The notes under the pieces were generated by a model. The model was not told the DNA's origin. It was given only the letters and a program-made list of their open reading frames with translations, and ran no database searches. A stretch of 64,000 bases of DNA from Branchiostoma floridae (lineage: Eukaryota > Chordata > Leptocardii > Amphioxiformes > Branchiostomatidae). Position 1 is the first letter of the stretch; each line of letters opens with the position of its first letter. This document shows, piece after piece, positions 32,764 to 43,380 of this stretch. Both the position numbers and the translations under genes were made by a program. The stretch spans positions 4,293,219 through 4,357,218 of the forward strand of contig NC_049983.1 in NCBI RefSeq assembly GCF_000003815.2, read 5' to 3'.

Positions 32764-34830
32764 TGTTTTTTTTATGTAATAGTTTGAGTACGAAAGTTTG
32801 TTACCGACATACAGCCTGCTGTACATTACTTTCAAATATTCAGAGTCTTTTTGTTTGTAATAGTTTGAGCACGAAAGTTACCAACATACATACCTGTCTG
32901 TATATTGCTTTCATATAGTCTTCTTGTTTACAACAGTTTGAGAACAGAGGTTTGTAACCGATATACAGTCTGTTGTACATTACTTTCAAATATCAAGAGT
33001 CCTTTTGTTTGTAATAGTTTGAGCACGAAAGTTACCAACATACATACCTGTCTGTATATTGCTTTCATATAGTCTTCTTGTTTACAACAGTTTGAGAACA
33101 GAGGTTTGTAACCGATATACAGTCTGCTGTACATTACTTTCAAATATTAAGAGTCTTTTTGTTTGTAATAGTTTGAGCACGAAAGTTACCAACATACATA
33201 GCTTGCTGTATATTACCTTTATATGTCAAGAGTCCTCTTGTTTGCAACAGTTTGAGAACAGAGGTTTGTAATCAACATACATAGCCTGCTGTATATTACC
33301 TTTATATATTAAGTCTTCTTGTTTGCAATAGTTTGAGTTCAAAAGTTTGTTACCAACATACATAGCCTGCTGTATATTGCTTTCATATATAGTCTTCTTG
33401 TTTACAACAGTTTGAATACAGAAGTTTGTTACCAACATACATAGCCTGCTGTATATTACCTTTATATATTAAGAGTCCTTTTGTTTGCAACAGTTTGAGA
33501 ACATGTACATAGCCTGCTGTATATTACCCTTATATATTAAGTCTTCTTGTTTGCAATAGTTTGAGTTCAAAAGTTTGTTACCAACATACATAGCCTGCTG
33601 TATATTGCTTTCATATATAGTCTTCTTGTTTACAACAGTTTGAATACAGAAGTTTGTTACCAACATACATAGCCTGCTGTATATTGCTTTCATATATAGT
33701 CTTCTTGTTTACAACAGTTTGAATACAGAAGTTTGTTACCAACATACATAGCCTGCTGTATATTGCTTTCATATATAGTCTTCTTGTTTACAACAGTTTG
33801 AATACAGAAGTTTGTTACCAACATACATAGCCTGCTGTATATTACCTTTATATGTTAAGTCTTCTTGTTTGCAATAGTTTGAGTTCAAAAGTTTGTTACC
33901 AACATACATAGCCTGCTGTATATTGCTTTCATATATAGTCCTCTTGTTTGCAACAGTTTGAGAACAGAGGTTTGTAACCAACATACATAGCCTGCTGTAT
34001 ATTACCTTTATATATTAAGTCTTCTTGTTTGCAATAGTTTGGAGTTCAAAAGTTTGTTACCAACATACATAGCCTGCTGTATACTGCTTTCATATATAGT
34101 CTTCTTGTTTACAACAGTTTGAATACAGAAGTTTGTTACCAACATACATAGCCTGCTGTATATTACCTTTATATATTAAGAGCCATCTTGTTTGCAACAG
34201 TTTGTAAACAGAAGTTTCTAACCAACATACATAGCCTGCTGTATATTGCTTTCATATATTAAGTTATCTTGTTTGCAACAGTTTGAGTACAAAAGTTTGT
34301 AACCATCATACATACCTTGCTGTATATTGCTGTCATATATTAAGTCTTCTTGTTTGCAATAGTTTGAGTAAAAAAAGTTTGATACCAACACACATAACCT
34401 GCTGTATATTACCTTTATATATTAAGAGTCATCTTGTTTGCAACAGTTTGTGAACAGAAGTTTCTAACCAACATACATAGCCTGCTGTATATTGCTTTCA
34501 TATATTAAGTCTTCTTGTTTGCATTAGTTTGAGTAAAAACAGTTTGATACCAACATACATAGCCTGCTGTATATTGCTTACATATATTTGTTTGCAATAG
34601 TTTGAGTACAAAGTTTGATTGTTCAAGGTAAAAAAAGATGCAAATACTGTTTAAACTTACAAACTGGGAATACTTTCTACTTTCATATATTATTCAAGAA
34701 CATATTTGTTTGCAACAGTTGAGTACAAAAGTTTGTAACCAACATACATAGCCTGCTGTATATTGCTTTCATATATTAAGTATTCTTGTTTGCAACAGTT
34801 TCAGTACAAAAGTTTGATTGTGGAAGGTTT
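32764..34830. repeat. 79-bp minisatellite, about 26 copies
   Basis: Unit of 79 bp with the constant core CAACATACATAGCCTGCTGT then ATATT, and TCTTGTTTGCAACAGTTTGA. Neighbouring units at 33661, 33740 and 33819 are nearly identical, and alternating variants (TTGCTTTCATATAT versus TTACCTTTATATAT) suggest higher-order duplication. More degenerate copies continue to about 35200, interspersed with AACTGGGAATACT motifs. Confidence 0.9.
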
Positions 34831-35228
34831 AGAAAAAATACATATTCTACAGCAAATACTGTTTAACTTAAGAAAACATTCCCAACTGGGAATACTATTG
34901 ACTTAGAATACATGTTCCACAACATATACTGTCCAACATACATAGCCTGCTGTATATTACTTTTATATATTAAGTTTTCGTTTGGGTTTGCAACAGTTTG
35001 AGTAAAAAAAGTTTGATACCAATAAAAAATACATAGTTGTATATTACTTTTATATAGGAAGTCTTTTTGTTTGAAACATTCTGAGAAACAAAAAGTTGTA
35101 ACCAACAAACAGTCTACTGTATATTAATTTGAAGTATCAAGAATCTTTTTTGCAACAGTTTGAGTAAAAAAAAGTTTGATTGAGGAAGGTAAAAAAATGT
35201 TCAACAACAAATACTGTTTAACTTGAAC

Positions 35229-35940
35229 TTCCCAACTGGGAAGACTATCTACATGTCCAACAACCTACTCAACAAAATAGAAGTCATGGCAGGATCCAAC
35301 TAAGGTAAGGTAAGGAATAACAACTGAAAGAAGGTTAGCTCATCCTCCTCCTCCTGGGATCTGCATGCTAAACAACATTCCCAACTGGGAAGACTATCTA
35401 CATGTCCACCAACATACTCAACAAAATAGAAGTCATGGCAGGATCCAACTAAGGTAAGGTAAGGAATAACAACTGAAAGAAGGTTAGCTCATCCTCCTCC
35501 TCCTGGGATCTGCATGCTAAACAACATTCCCAACTGGGAAGACTATCTACATGTCCACCAACATACTCAACAAAATAGAAGTCATGGCAGGATCCAACTA
35601 AGGTAAGGTAAGGAATAACAACTGAAAGAAGGTTAGCTCATCCTCCTCCTCCTGGGATCTGCATGCTAAACAACATTCCCAACTGGGAAGACTATCTACA
35701 TGTCCACCAACATACTCAACAAAATAGAAGTCATGGCAGGATCCAACTAAGGTAAGGTAAGGAATAACAACTGAAAGAAGGTTAGCTCATCCTCGTCCTC
35801 CTGGGATCTGCATGCTAAACAACATTCCCAACTGGGAAGACTATCTACATGTCCAACAACATACTCAACAAAATGGAAGTCATGGCAGGATCCAACTAAT
35901 AAGGTAAGGTAAGGAATCACAACCTGAAATAGATTAGCTC
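35229..35940. repeat. 149-bp tandem repeat derived from a coding 3' end
   Basis: CAACATTCCCAACTGGGAAG recurs at 35373, 35522, 35671 and 35820 (period 149), with partial units at both ends. Each unit contains TCATCCTCCTCCTCCTGGGA, the complement of the glutamate-rich end of the minus-strand protein next to it, plus AAGGTAAGGTAAGGAAT. Confidence 0.9.
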
Positions 35941-36570
35941 ATCCTCCTCCTCCTGGGAACTGCTTGGGCCAGTGTTTCTTTGGGTGTTATTGTGTGGGAA
36001 GCCTGAGGATGATGTGTGTTCCTGCTGGACATTGGTGGGGGCAGGGTGTCTCTGGGGGAACGGTGGTGGGGCAAGGTGTCCCTGTGCATGTGGTTGTGGG
36101 GCGGGGGGTCCCTGAGTGTACAGTTGTGATGCAAGGGGTCCCTGAGTGTATGGTGGCAGGCCAAGGGGTCCCTGTGGAAAAGGGTTCAGGCCCGGGGAAC
36201 CCCCTCTGAATGGTTCTGGGGTATGGAGTCCCTGTGAGAATGAAGAGGCAGGCCGCTGCTGTGATGTGCTGGGGCTGCTGGGGTTGGATGATGTGTTATT
36301 AAATTGCTGGAAGGCGCGAGTCATCATAGATGCAAAATGTGTTACCATGCGCATGGACATCTCCTCCTGCATCCGCGCCATCCTTACATCATGCTGCTGC
36401 AAGGCAGCATCTCTCTCCTTATCTGCCTCTCTCCGCCTGTTGTCTTCCTTCTCCCAGGCTTCTTCCTGTTGTTTTCTGCTTTCTTCTTGAACAGCGGTTA
36501 TTGTGTTGTGAAGCTCGGCGTACGAAGACTGCAGACGTGTCTGCCTTTTTTTGTCCTTTCTCTTGAATCC
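35917..36570 (-). CDS. Q/P-rich protein, last exon
   Basis: A minus-strand exon after the acceptor CTCTTTAG (36571-36578) encodes about 215 residues to the stop at 35917. It opens with a basic stretch (KRKDKKRQTRLQSSYAELHN), then a charged helix (QQEEAWEKEDNRRREADKER), a Met-rich helix, and repeated TQGP/PQGP/HAQGH proline-glutamine repeats, ending in QEEEDEL. Charged-helix C termini of this sort occur in Myb/SANT-like partner proteins of Harbinger transposases, and the gene lies opposite such a transposase, but no Myb domain is visible. The upstream exon is not identified: the donor GTGAGT at 36862 would create a stop on joining. Function unknown. Confidence 0.5.
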   Translation of the reverse strand, partial: GFKRKDKKRQTRLQSSYAELHNTITAVQEESRKQQEEAWEKEDNRRREADKERDAALQQHDVRMARMQEEMSMRMVTHFASMMTRAFQQFNNTSSNPSSPSTSQQRPASSFSQGLHTPEPFRGGSPGLNPFPQGPLGLPPYTQGPLASQLYTQGPPAPQPHAQGHLAPPPFPQRHPAPTNVQQEHTSSSGFPHNNTQRNTGPSSSQEEEDELIYFRL

Positions 36571-36903
36571 TAAAGAGAAATGGATTACTTTATGTAACTG
36601 TAATTCGTGCCCAATAGCTTTATAGTCAGGTGAGAAGGAAACTTGAAGAGAGGTTACTACACAGAAGAGTCAGAACAGTGAAAATAAGGCAAAGGAATGA
36701 AATATCTTATGTTTGACTACTGAACCTTACATATTTACTCATATTGCAACCACTACTGGTACATGTAGGTATAAATGATAAGTCAAAATATATATGTATA
36801 TGTTAAACAAACTAAAGTTTTAAATCGACTCATTATCTCATCAGCTACATATATACTCACAGATTGTCCAAAGTCTTCCAATCTTTGCATTACTGTTTGA
36901 CTT

Positions 36904-39153
36904 TCACTGCTTGAGGAAGTCCGTCAGCATATGTAACAGCTTCTCCACGGTCTGCTGTTTGTCCCGTGTGTTGTTCCAGTCGGTCCCCTGGCGGCTTGGT
37001 GCACGTGCTGGGTTCCTCGGGTACATCTGCGGCGGGTTCCGTGGAGTGTTCCAGAGGGGTGGGGGGTGTTGTCCTGGCCGCGGGTATGGCTGGGTGCTGG
37101 GCATCCACTGCGGTCCTCTCGCTTGTTTGGTGCGCTGTCTGGAGTCCATGGCTTCCTGGCGGTGCCTCAGGGTGCGCTTAACATCAGCCACCATCAACTT
37201 GACGCCGCCTGCGTCAGGTGTGAGGTGGATACCGTCACGTTTGTAAAGTGAACGGTCTTGAGAGAGAAGTCTGTGTCTGATGTAGATGAGTTTGTTGTCT
37301 TCAAGGCAGGACTGTTCGATGGCATTGTTGTAGGTGGCTATGTTTTTGTTGAGGGTGGACTGCGTGTTTGAACCTCTCGGCAAGACTTGTGACATGGCGA
37401 TCTTTGCGTTGGGGTATGATGTCTTAGCACGGTCAATCAGTTTGGTGGTTTGTTCTACACATATGTTGACGCTGTCGTTCCGGTCTTTGGTGTTATCCAT
37501 GTCGTTAGATCCAACATGAATTATGACCAGTTCTGTGTTGTTGTCAGGGAGCATGAGAGCATTTTCGGAAGCCTTGCGAAGTGTGGTTGATTTTGTTATG
37601 GTTGCGGTTCTGTCCTTGAACATTATTGTCGGGTCCACGTCATTCCATAACGAGTCAGCAAGAACCCTCACCTTCACGTTTCCCGATGTTTGTGCTGCTG
37701 GAGTTACCGGGGTCTGTTTGTCGGGAACTACACGTTCCCGAGTCGGCGGGGTTGCTGGTGGCTGGGTGTCGGTAGTTACCGGTGGCTGGCTGATTGCGGT
37801 TGTCGGGGCACGTGGCTGTGTATTGGTGGTTGTTGGGGCCTCTGAGTCCGAGGGTTTCGGTATTTGCGTGGCGGGGGAAGAGTTCGGGTGTTCTAGGCCG
37901 GAAACCACTTCTGCGTAGAGGCGCTGGATTCTGGAGTCGTCCTGTTGAGAGTTGCTGCATACGCGACTGGCCGTCGAACTGACAGATTGAGGTTGAGGTT
38001 GATTTAGCAGTAGTGTTAGCTGGGCTTGTAGAGCTTCCTGGTCAGCTTTTTGAGAGGAGATTGTTTTGGCCAGGTCTTTGGAGATTTCGCGTTGTCGCTC
38101 TAACTCAGTGTTCAGATCTTGAATCTGTCGAGCCTGTTTCTCCACCTCTTTCTTCCTGTTTTGAACATTAGCCGTCAGGTCATTTATGCACTTCTGTTGA
38201 TTGTCCATGGTGACCTTATTGCTGAAGACAAGCGACTTCAAATTGTTCAGATCATCCACTAGCGACGTGTACAGTGTCTCATGCACCGAGTTGCACTTTT
38301 CACTTGTTGATTTGTCTTGGACGTCGTCTGTTGGCAGCGCGCGCCGAGAACGGCTTTCATGTTGTGGCCTTCCCTCTTTGTTCTTTCCGGAGTTGCGAAC
38401 TTTTGAGAGTGGGGTTAAAATGATGTTTTCGAGGCCTCCCAACACTCTACGGAGAGTGGGCGATGTGATCGGTGATTTGGGAATTGTGTTTTGCGACGAA
38501 TTTTCTTTCTCTTGAGTCGGGTCTACTGTGACAGACGAGGTCTTAGTTGGCTCTGTGCTGGTTCCAGACGTCGTAATGGCGGGCGCATCATCTTGTGAAC
38601 TGGTCCCTATTGTTTCAAGGTTGTCGTCTATTGTTTCAGTCCTCTCGGTTGCCAGATCTTCATTGTCATGTCCGCCATCTTGGGCGTCACAGGATGCGCC
38701 AATTTGATTATTGCTAACAAGTTCTTTCACTTGTGGAAAGATTTCTCGTGCGTACCAGTTTGATCCATTCCCCTGTATAAGGATTGTGCCGGTGTTGTAG
38801 AAGTGGATAGTTAGGATTTTGGCGTTGTCTCCGGTCTCGGTGGGTTTACTGACGGATAGCTGTGAGCCCTTCCAGGTGAACTTGTAGCCCGTTTGTTTTC
38901 CAAGCGAGTCGCTGAATACGGCTTTGCTAGCGTCTATCCACACTGGTACACGATCTTTGGAGGTACGGAACTTTAAACTGCATACCTTCGATTTGCTGGC
39001 GTCTGTGTGATCTTCGATGATGGTTTCAAACTCGGGGATGTTCTTTGCCGATGTGTTCCACCCCTTGGTCTTGGTGTTGCCGGACCTTGTCCTGTATCGC
39101 TTTGTAGTCTCTGACTCAGGCGTTCCGCTGTCTCCGCTTGTTTCGCGTCCCAT
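36904..39153 (-). CDS. Coiled-coil protein with SGNH-esterase-like domain (LINE ORF1-like)
   Basis: Single open frame of about 749 aa from MGRETSGDSGTPES (ATG at 39153); the frame is open further upstream but that stretch looks non-coding. Order: basic N terminus, a globular region (~45-150) with WIDASKAVFSDS and NGSNWYAREIFPQV, Ser/Thr-rich linker, coiled coil (~290-385), Pro/Thr-rich linker, then an SGNH-like domain (~490-660) with VRVLADSLW (block I, Ala for Gly), IIHVGSNDMDN (block III) and DGIHLTPDAGG (block V, Asp and His), and a Pro-rich tail. Coiled coil plus esterase-type domain is known from ORF1 of CR1/L2-type LINEs. No reverse transcriptase lies next to it, so it may be an orphaned ORF1, another element's gene, or a domesticated gene. 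No introns. Confidence 0.7.
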   Translation of the reverse strand: MGRETSGDSGTPESETTKRYRTRSGNTKTKGWNTSAKNIPEFETIIEDHTDASKSKVCSLKFRTSKDRVPVWIDASKAVFSDSLGKQTGYKFTWKGSQLSVSKPTETGDNAKILTIHFYNTGTILIQGNGSNWYAREIFPQVKELVSNNQIGASCDAQDGGHDNEDLATERTETIDDNLETIGTSSQDDAPAITTSGTSTEPTKTSSVTVDPTQEKENSSQNTIPKSPITSPTLRRVLGGLENIILTPLSKVRNSGKNKEGRPQHESRSRRALPTDDVQDKSTSEKCNSVHETLYTSLVDDLNNLKSLVFSNKVTMDNQQKCINDLTANVQNRKKEVEKQARQIQDLNTELERQREISKDLAKTISSQKADQEALQAQLTLLLNQPQPQSVSSTASRVCSNSQQDDSRIQRLYAEVVSGLEHPNSSPATQIPKPSDSEAPTTTNTQPRAPTTAISQPPVTTDTQPPATPPTRERVVPDKQTPVTPAAQTSGNVKVRVLADSLWNDVDPTIMFKDRTATITKSTTLRKASENALMLPDNNTELVIIHVGSNDMDNTKDRNDSVNICVEQTTKLIDRAKTSYPNAKIAMSQVLPRGSNTQSTLNKNIATYNNAIEQSCLEDNKLIYIRHRLLSQDRSLYKRDGIHLTPDAGGVKLMVADVKRTLRHRQEAMDSRQRTKQARGPQWMPSTQPYPRPGQHPPPLWNTPRNPPQMYPRNPARAPSRQGTDWNNTRDKQQTVEKLLHMLTDFLKQ

Positions 39154-40442
39154 GATTAAACGATGCAACAAAATATCGCTAAAACTAGTATACAGTAGAC
39201 ACTTGTGAACTCTAATGAATATAAGATGTATAAAACACTCCGCTACACAAGCTAACCGCTCTGAAATACACTTACAGGCGGAGCACAAGTGACGCGCGTC
39301 TTGTCGTGTCCGCCATCTGTGATACACGAGTTTGATACATAACTCCATTCATAGTATCAATATTAACGTAATTACATGGTAATAAGTTAGTTGAACTTGT
39401 TTCAGACAAGGAGGGTTGGGTCCCTTGTATTCCCATTATTGCATATACCTGAGTCTTGACATAAGATGTATTTCATTGACATTGTATTCACCTGTCCTCA
39501 AGCAACCTATATATCTCCAACATGAAGTCTCTACCATGAAGTGACCACAAAAGAACTATGTAATGTCTTTATTAATTATGCAAATATTAGGTATTAATTA
39601 GAATAACGCACATTTTGGTATATGCACCTGGCCAAGGGATATCTTCACCTCCAACATGACTGTTTTTTCTAGTATTTAGGAACTGATGCATTTACCCGTG
39701 TTTCTTAAGACTGGTACTTTACCAATGTTTGTGTAGCATTTAGCAACAGCTATATCAACTTGCGCGTAGATAGTGTTTATAATGAGAAACTATTATTCAC
39801 GTGTGTTTTTGTTAGTGCTTTGGAAATGTTTCCAGCACAAGAAAGAAACACTGTGACAAATTGAAAACATATAGCTGACGTATTCCGTACCATAGACGGT
39901 GTTGATCTATACGTTCGCAGTAGCACTGTTTTTATGCCACCTCAGCTGCAAAAATTGTCTTTTTCATTTCAATGTCATGTTTGCACCGAACAATATAGTA
40001 TCGACTTTCGAGGTATGACATCTTACGGTACGGTAATAAGGTGCCATATAGGTACCAGGTAACACACCATATACGTTACTCCCAAGGTGCAGTGTAGTAC
40101 CAGGTAGCGCACCTGTAATATGTAGTAACCAGCTGCTCTTGGGGGGGGGGCGAAAACGCTAAAGGGGGGCGAAAACGCTAGTGATCTCGCCTCTTGATTT
40201 TATACAAAACATAAGTACACAGGTGGCAATCCCTTGTTCAAAAGGCGGACTATATTAGGGTACAGCGCTGTTTCGATAGCCTTCAGTTCTACAGCGAGTA
40301 GTGTTCAGTTTGTGGGATGACCTTGTCAATCTACTTTTAACGGCTTGGTTCGAAAAGTCGATTTTTTTACAATATTATTCCATCAGTAATGTGGTATCTG
40401 TTTGTATGTACGTTACTGAGACACATTGTTAATTTTTTCAAG
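39154..40442. other. No gene recognised
   Basis: Sequence upstream of the SGNH ORF and of the first visible FN3-like exon. A poly-G run and repeated GGGGGGCGAAAACGCTA occur near 40140-40180. The earlier exons expected for the FN3-like gene are not found. Confidence 0.35.
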
Positions 40443-40894
40443 GTGGAACCCAGCTGCAAGGGTTTGTGCCCCTCGGAATTCAGGAGAGCGCTCGGAACAG
40501 CAACTTGTTCTTACAACACGGTTCCTACGTCCACGTCACTGTGTTGGCCACCAATGCTGCAGGACTGTCAGCAGGTAAAGTCTTTACCTTAAAGTTTGTT
40601 TCATGACGAAATTGTAAGGTTCAGATCACATTTATTTCTTGTTATCGCATTATTAGAACACACGTTATACACTACGCCAAAAGTCAAACCACTAGCACGT
40701 CCAGGAAAAAAAGAAATGGAGGTTCAGCTGCAGTATCAAGGTCAACTTGGAGGTTTGTAATTAAAATTGACCTTCGTTTTTCCAAGATCTACCCACATAT
40801 CAAATACTATTACAATACATTCAGAGGGTCTAAAGTTATGCTGACCACAAAAGAATCCGGCACACGAGCATACCCACAACCACAGAGACAATCA

Positions 40895-41127
40895 TCATCA
40901 TCATTAATTATCCTCTATGAGGTGCAGCAAGTAAAGTTTGTCTTCCAGTCTGTCTGTCATCGCGGTGAGAAGTTCCAGGCGTTCTAGACCAGTTTCTGAC
41001 TCAATAAGTTTCTTCAAAGTTAGCCTGGGGTGACCAACACGTTTCTTACATAAATCAGGTGTCCAGAACAAGAGTTTTCCGGCTGGCTACGGAGCCACAT
41101 GGCCGACAAGGAGTAGTCGGCGTCGTT

Positions 41128-41128
<1 letters not shown>
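40895..41128 (-). mobile_element. LINE 3'-end fragment, diverged
   Basis: Shares the layout of 42453-42767 (TTCTGACTCAATAAGTTTCTT, then GGTGACCAACACG, then GTAGTCGGCGTCGTTTGA) with more mutations. It is the C-terminal part of a non-LTR reverse transcriptase in reverse orientation, inside an FN3-gene intron. Confidence 0.5.
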
Positions 41129-41129
<1 letters not shown>

Positions 41130-41184
<55 letters not shown>

Positions 41185-41192
41185 TATATATT
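41130..41192. repeat. (TA)n microsatellite
   Basis: About 60 bp of alternating TA with one AA interruption, directly after the LINE fragment and 30 bp before the acceptor of an FN3-like exon. Confidence 0.95.
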
Positions 41193-42452
41193 TCATGGAA
41201 CACTGTATCATATTACTTTCAGTGCTTTACTCCGACCCAGCGCTGGTGGACCTGACTCCACCGGTCGTAGGAACGGTTCTGGACGGGTCTGAGCAGGACT
41301 CAGTCGACCTTGAGTAACAGAACAGTGACGTCATCTGTGCCCGCTGGCCTGATGTCGCCGACGAGAGCGGCATCAACTACTGTGAATGGGCTTTATGTAC
41401 GTTACGTTGGCTTTAGGTACGTTACGTTTAGGTACAGAATTCTGACACAAAAAGATAGTAATGGCATTAATGTCAAAACTGGCTAGCCAACCACTTGGCA
41501 CGGTTAACCACCACAACATTAAAATCTCACATCCTCCTGTCTGTCTGGATCGATTTTCGTCAGTCATTTGAATTCGTTGTTCAGACCAAGGTTGACTGTA
41601 CATTGTATCTTCAATGCGCAAATGAATATTATATTTGTAGAGATGCTTGGCGTGGTGCTATATTTCTGATGAATTCAGAAGTAGAGCAGGGCGTGATGCT
41701 TTGTTTCTGATGACTTCTGTTGCTTTGCTCACTCGGTGGTTTATTTAGTGGTTATAGGACCATAGCTTTTGACACCATATACACTACAGGGTTGGTCAGT
41801 AAATCCTGTTGTGCAAATGTTGCAAACGTACTGTGCCTTGGATTATAAACTCAGGTACATCCTCACACCTGGCCAACCTGATGAGGTTCACCACAAGCTA
41901 TATCGCTGAAGACGGAAAATCAGCCTGTATTGACTCATCTGGGTTCATCGCACATGGAGCAAAGGTTTACGTCATCGTGCGTTGTCACAACCACGCCGGA
42001 CAGGTGGGTGATGGAATATATTTCTCAAGGCAACCGGTACGCGGTGCAATGGCGTACGTAGGGATAACGAATATTCGTCTTGCATTCGGAAGGTCCGTCT
42101 TATATTACAAAATTAACAATGGTTCAACCTTCATGGCCTTTTCTGTTTAGAACATGGCCACGAGGGTTGAAAACCAACTCTGTTAAAGGTACAAATGTAT
42201 GGCCATGAAGGTTGAAAACATACTCTGTTTAGAGTATTGACATGAAGGTTGAAAACACCCCATTGACAATGGGTCTAGCCAGTGACAGTAGTGGTATGTG
42301 TGGCCAAAAGGCATTATAAACTAATCCTGAGATGGACGCCTAACCGAAGCTAATGGTAACCATTTCCACACGTGAAAGAGTGGAGTAAGGAGACAGCATT
42401 TTATTAAAGGGCACAGCGTTGCATACATACATACATATTCATACTCGAGTCA

Positions 42453-42767
42453 TTATCGAGTTGAAGCATTGGCAAAGTTCTGCTTCCAGTGTGCTCTATC
42501 TTTCATCAGTTCAATGAGGTCTTTATCATATAGTCCAGTCTCTGATTCAATAAAGTTCTTTAGCGTGAGGTATGGACGTCCTCTTCTCCTGTTTGCTTCT
42601 TGGGACCAAAAGAGTAGTTTACAGGCTGGTTCGCCATGCCGAGTAATATGTCCAGCAAGGCTTAATCGGCGTCGCCTGACTTCAGTTGAAATAGGTTGAA
42701 GAGTCCCATACAGTTTTTTGTTTGTTGTGTGTCCCCACCAAGGTTTGTTGCATACAACATGTAGCAT
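42453..42767 (-). mobile_element. Non-LTR retrotransposon 3' end (RT C-terminus)
   Basis: Minus-strand open frame with LYGTLQPISTEVRRRRLSLA, then GHITRHGEPACKLLFW, NRRRGRPYLT and a final HWKQ region. The L-x-P-ST-RRL-AGH-RH and RRRGRP pattern is characteristic of the C-terminal part of non-LTR reverse transcriptase polyproteins in many invertebrates. 5'-truncated copy; the flanking CATACATACATA at about 42422 may be its 3' tail. Confidence 0.7.
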
Positions 42768-43380
42768 CCTGGTGAAGGAACCATCCAGTTTCCTGGTCTG
42801 GGCACAGCATTAATGCCAGAAGTTTGATTTGATACGTAAAGATTCCTAACCAGGAAACAACCTTGTCGCTTCTTTATCCTACAGTCTGCCACAGCCAGCT
42901 CAGACGGAGTGGTCCTGACCTCTGTGCCCCCCAGTATTGAGCACGCCTATGTCACGGTTGTGGTCGAGCCCGTGACTCAGTACGCTCCCAGGAATCACTA
43001 CCAGTACTCCCCGGACAGACTGCACATCGCCTGGGGAGGGTTTGTGGACCCGTCCGGTATCCAGTACTACGAGGTAAAGTTCTGCTTCAAACGTATAATA
43101 ATAATTGTACAGTAATTGCCCAACCGAGCTAAGCACATGTCACAACAAGTCAAAACATATATACAAATAAAAGTATCACAAATCTTGTCTAACACAGAAG
43201 TTCGGCTTCTTCTCGCTTCTTGGTAATGGTGAAAATGTAGGACTGTATGGATTTAGCTATGGTTAGTTTGTCAAAACGCATGAGGAATAGAAACTTGTCA
43301 GTGCTACTCATGTATCTAAAATGAGGGAATCTACTTTCTATATAATTAAATAGAATACCTCTATCATTGGCGAGCTATGT

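Noticed and set aside
32764-34830. CRISPR-like regular repeats
   Set aside because: The whole 79-bp unit is repeated without unique spacers and the context is eukaryotic, so it is a minisatellite.
36911-38515. Plus-strand frames opposite the SGNH ORF
   Set aside because: Antisense shadows of the long minus-strand frame, which has domain structure and continuous coding character.
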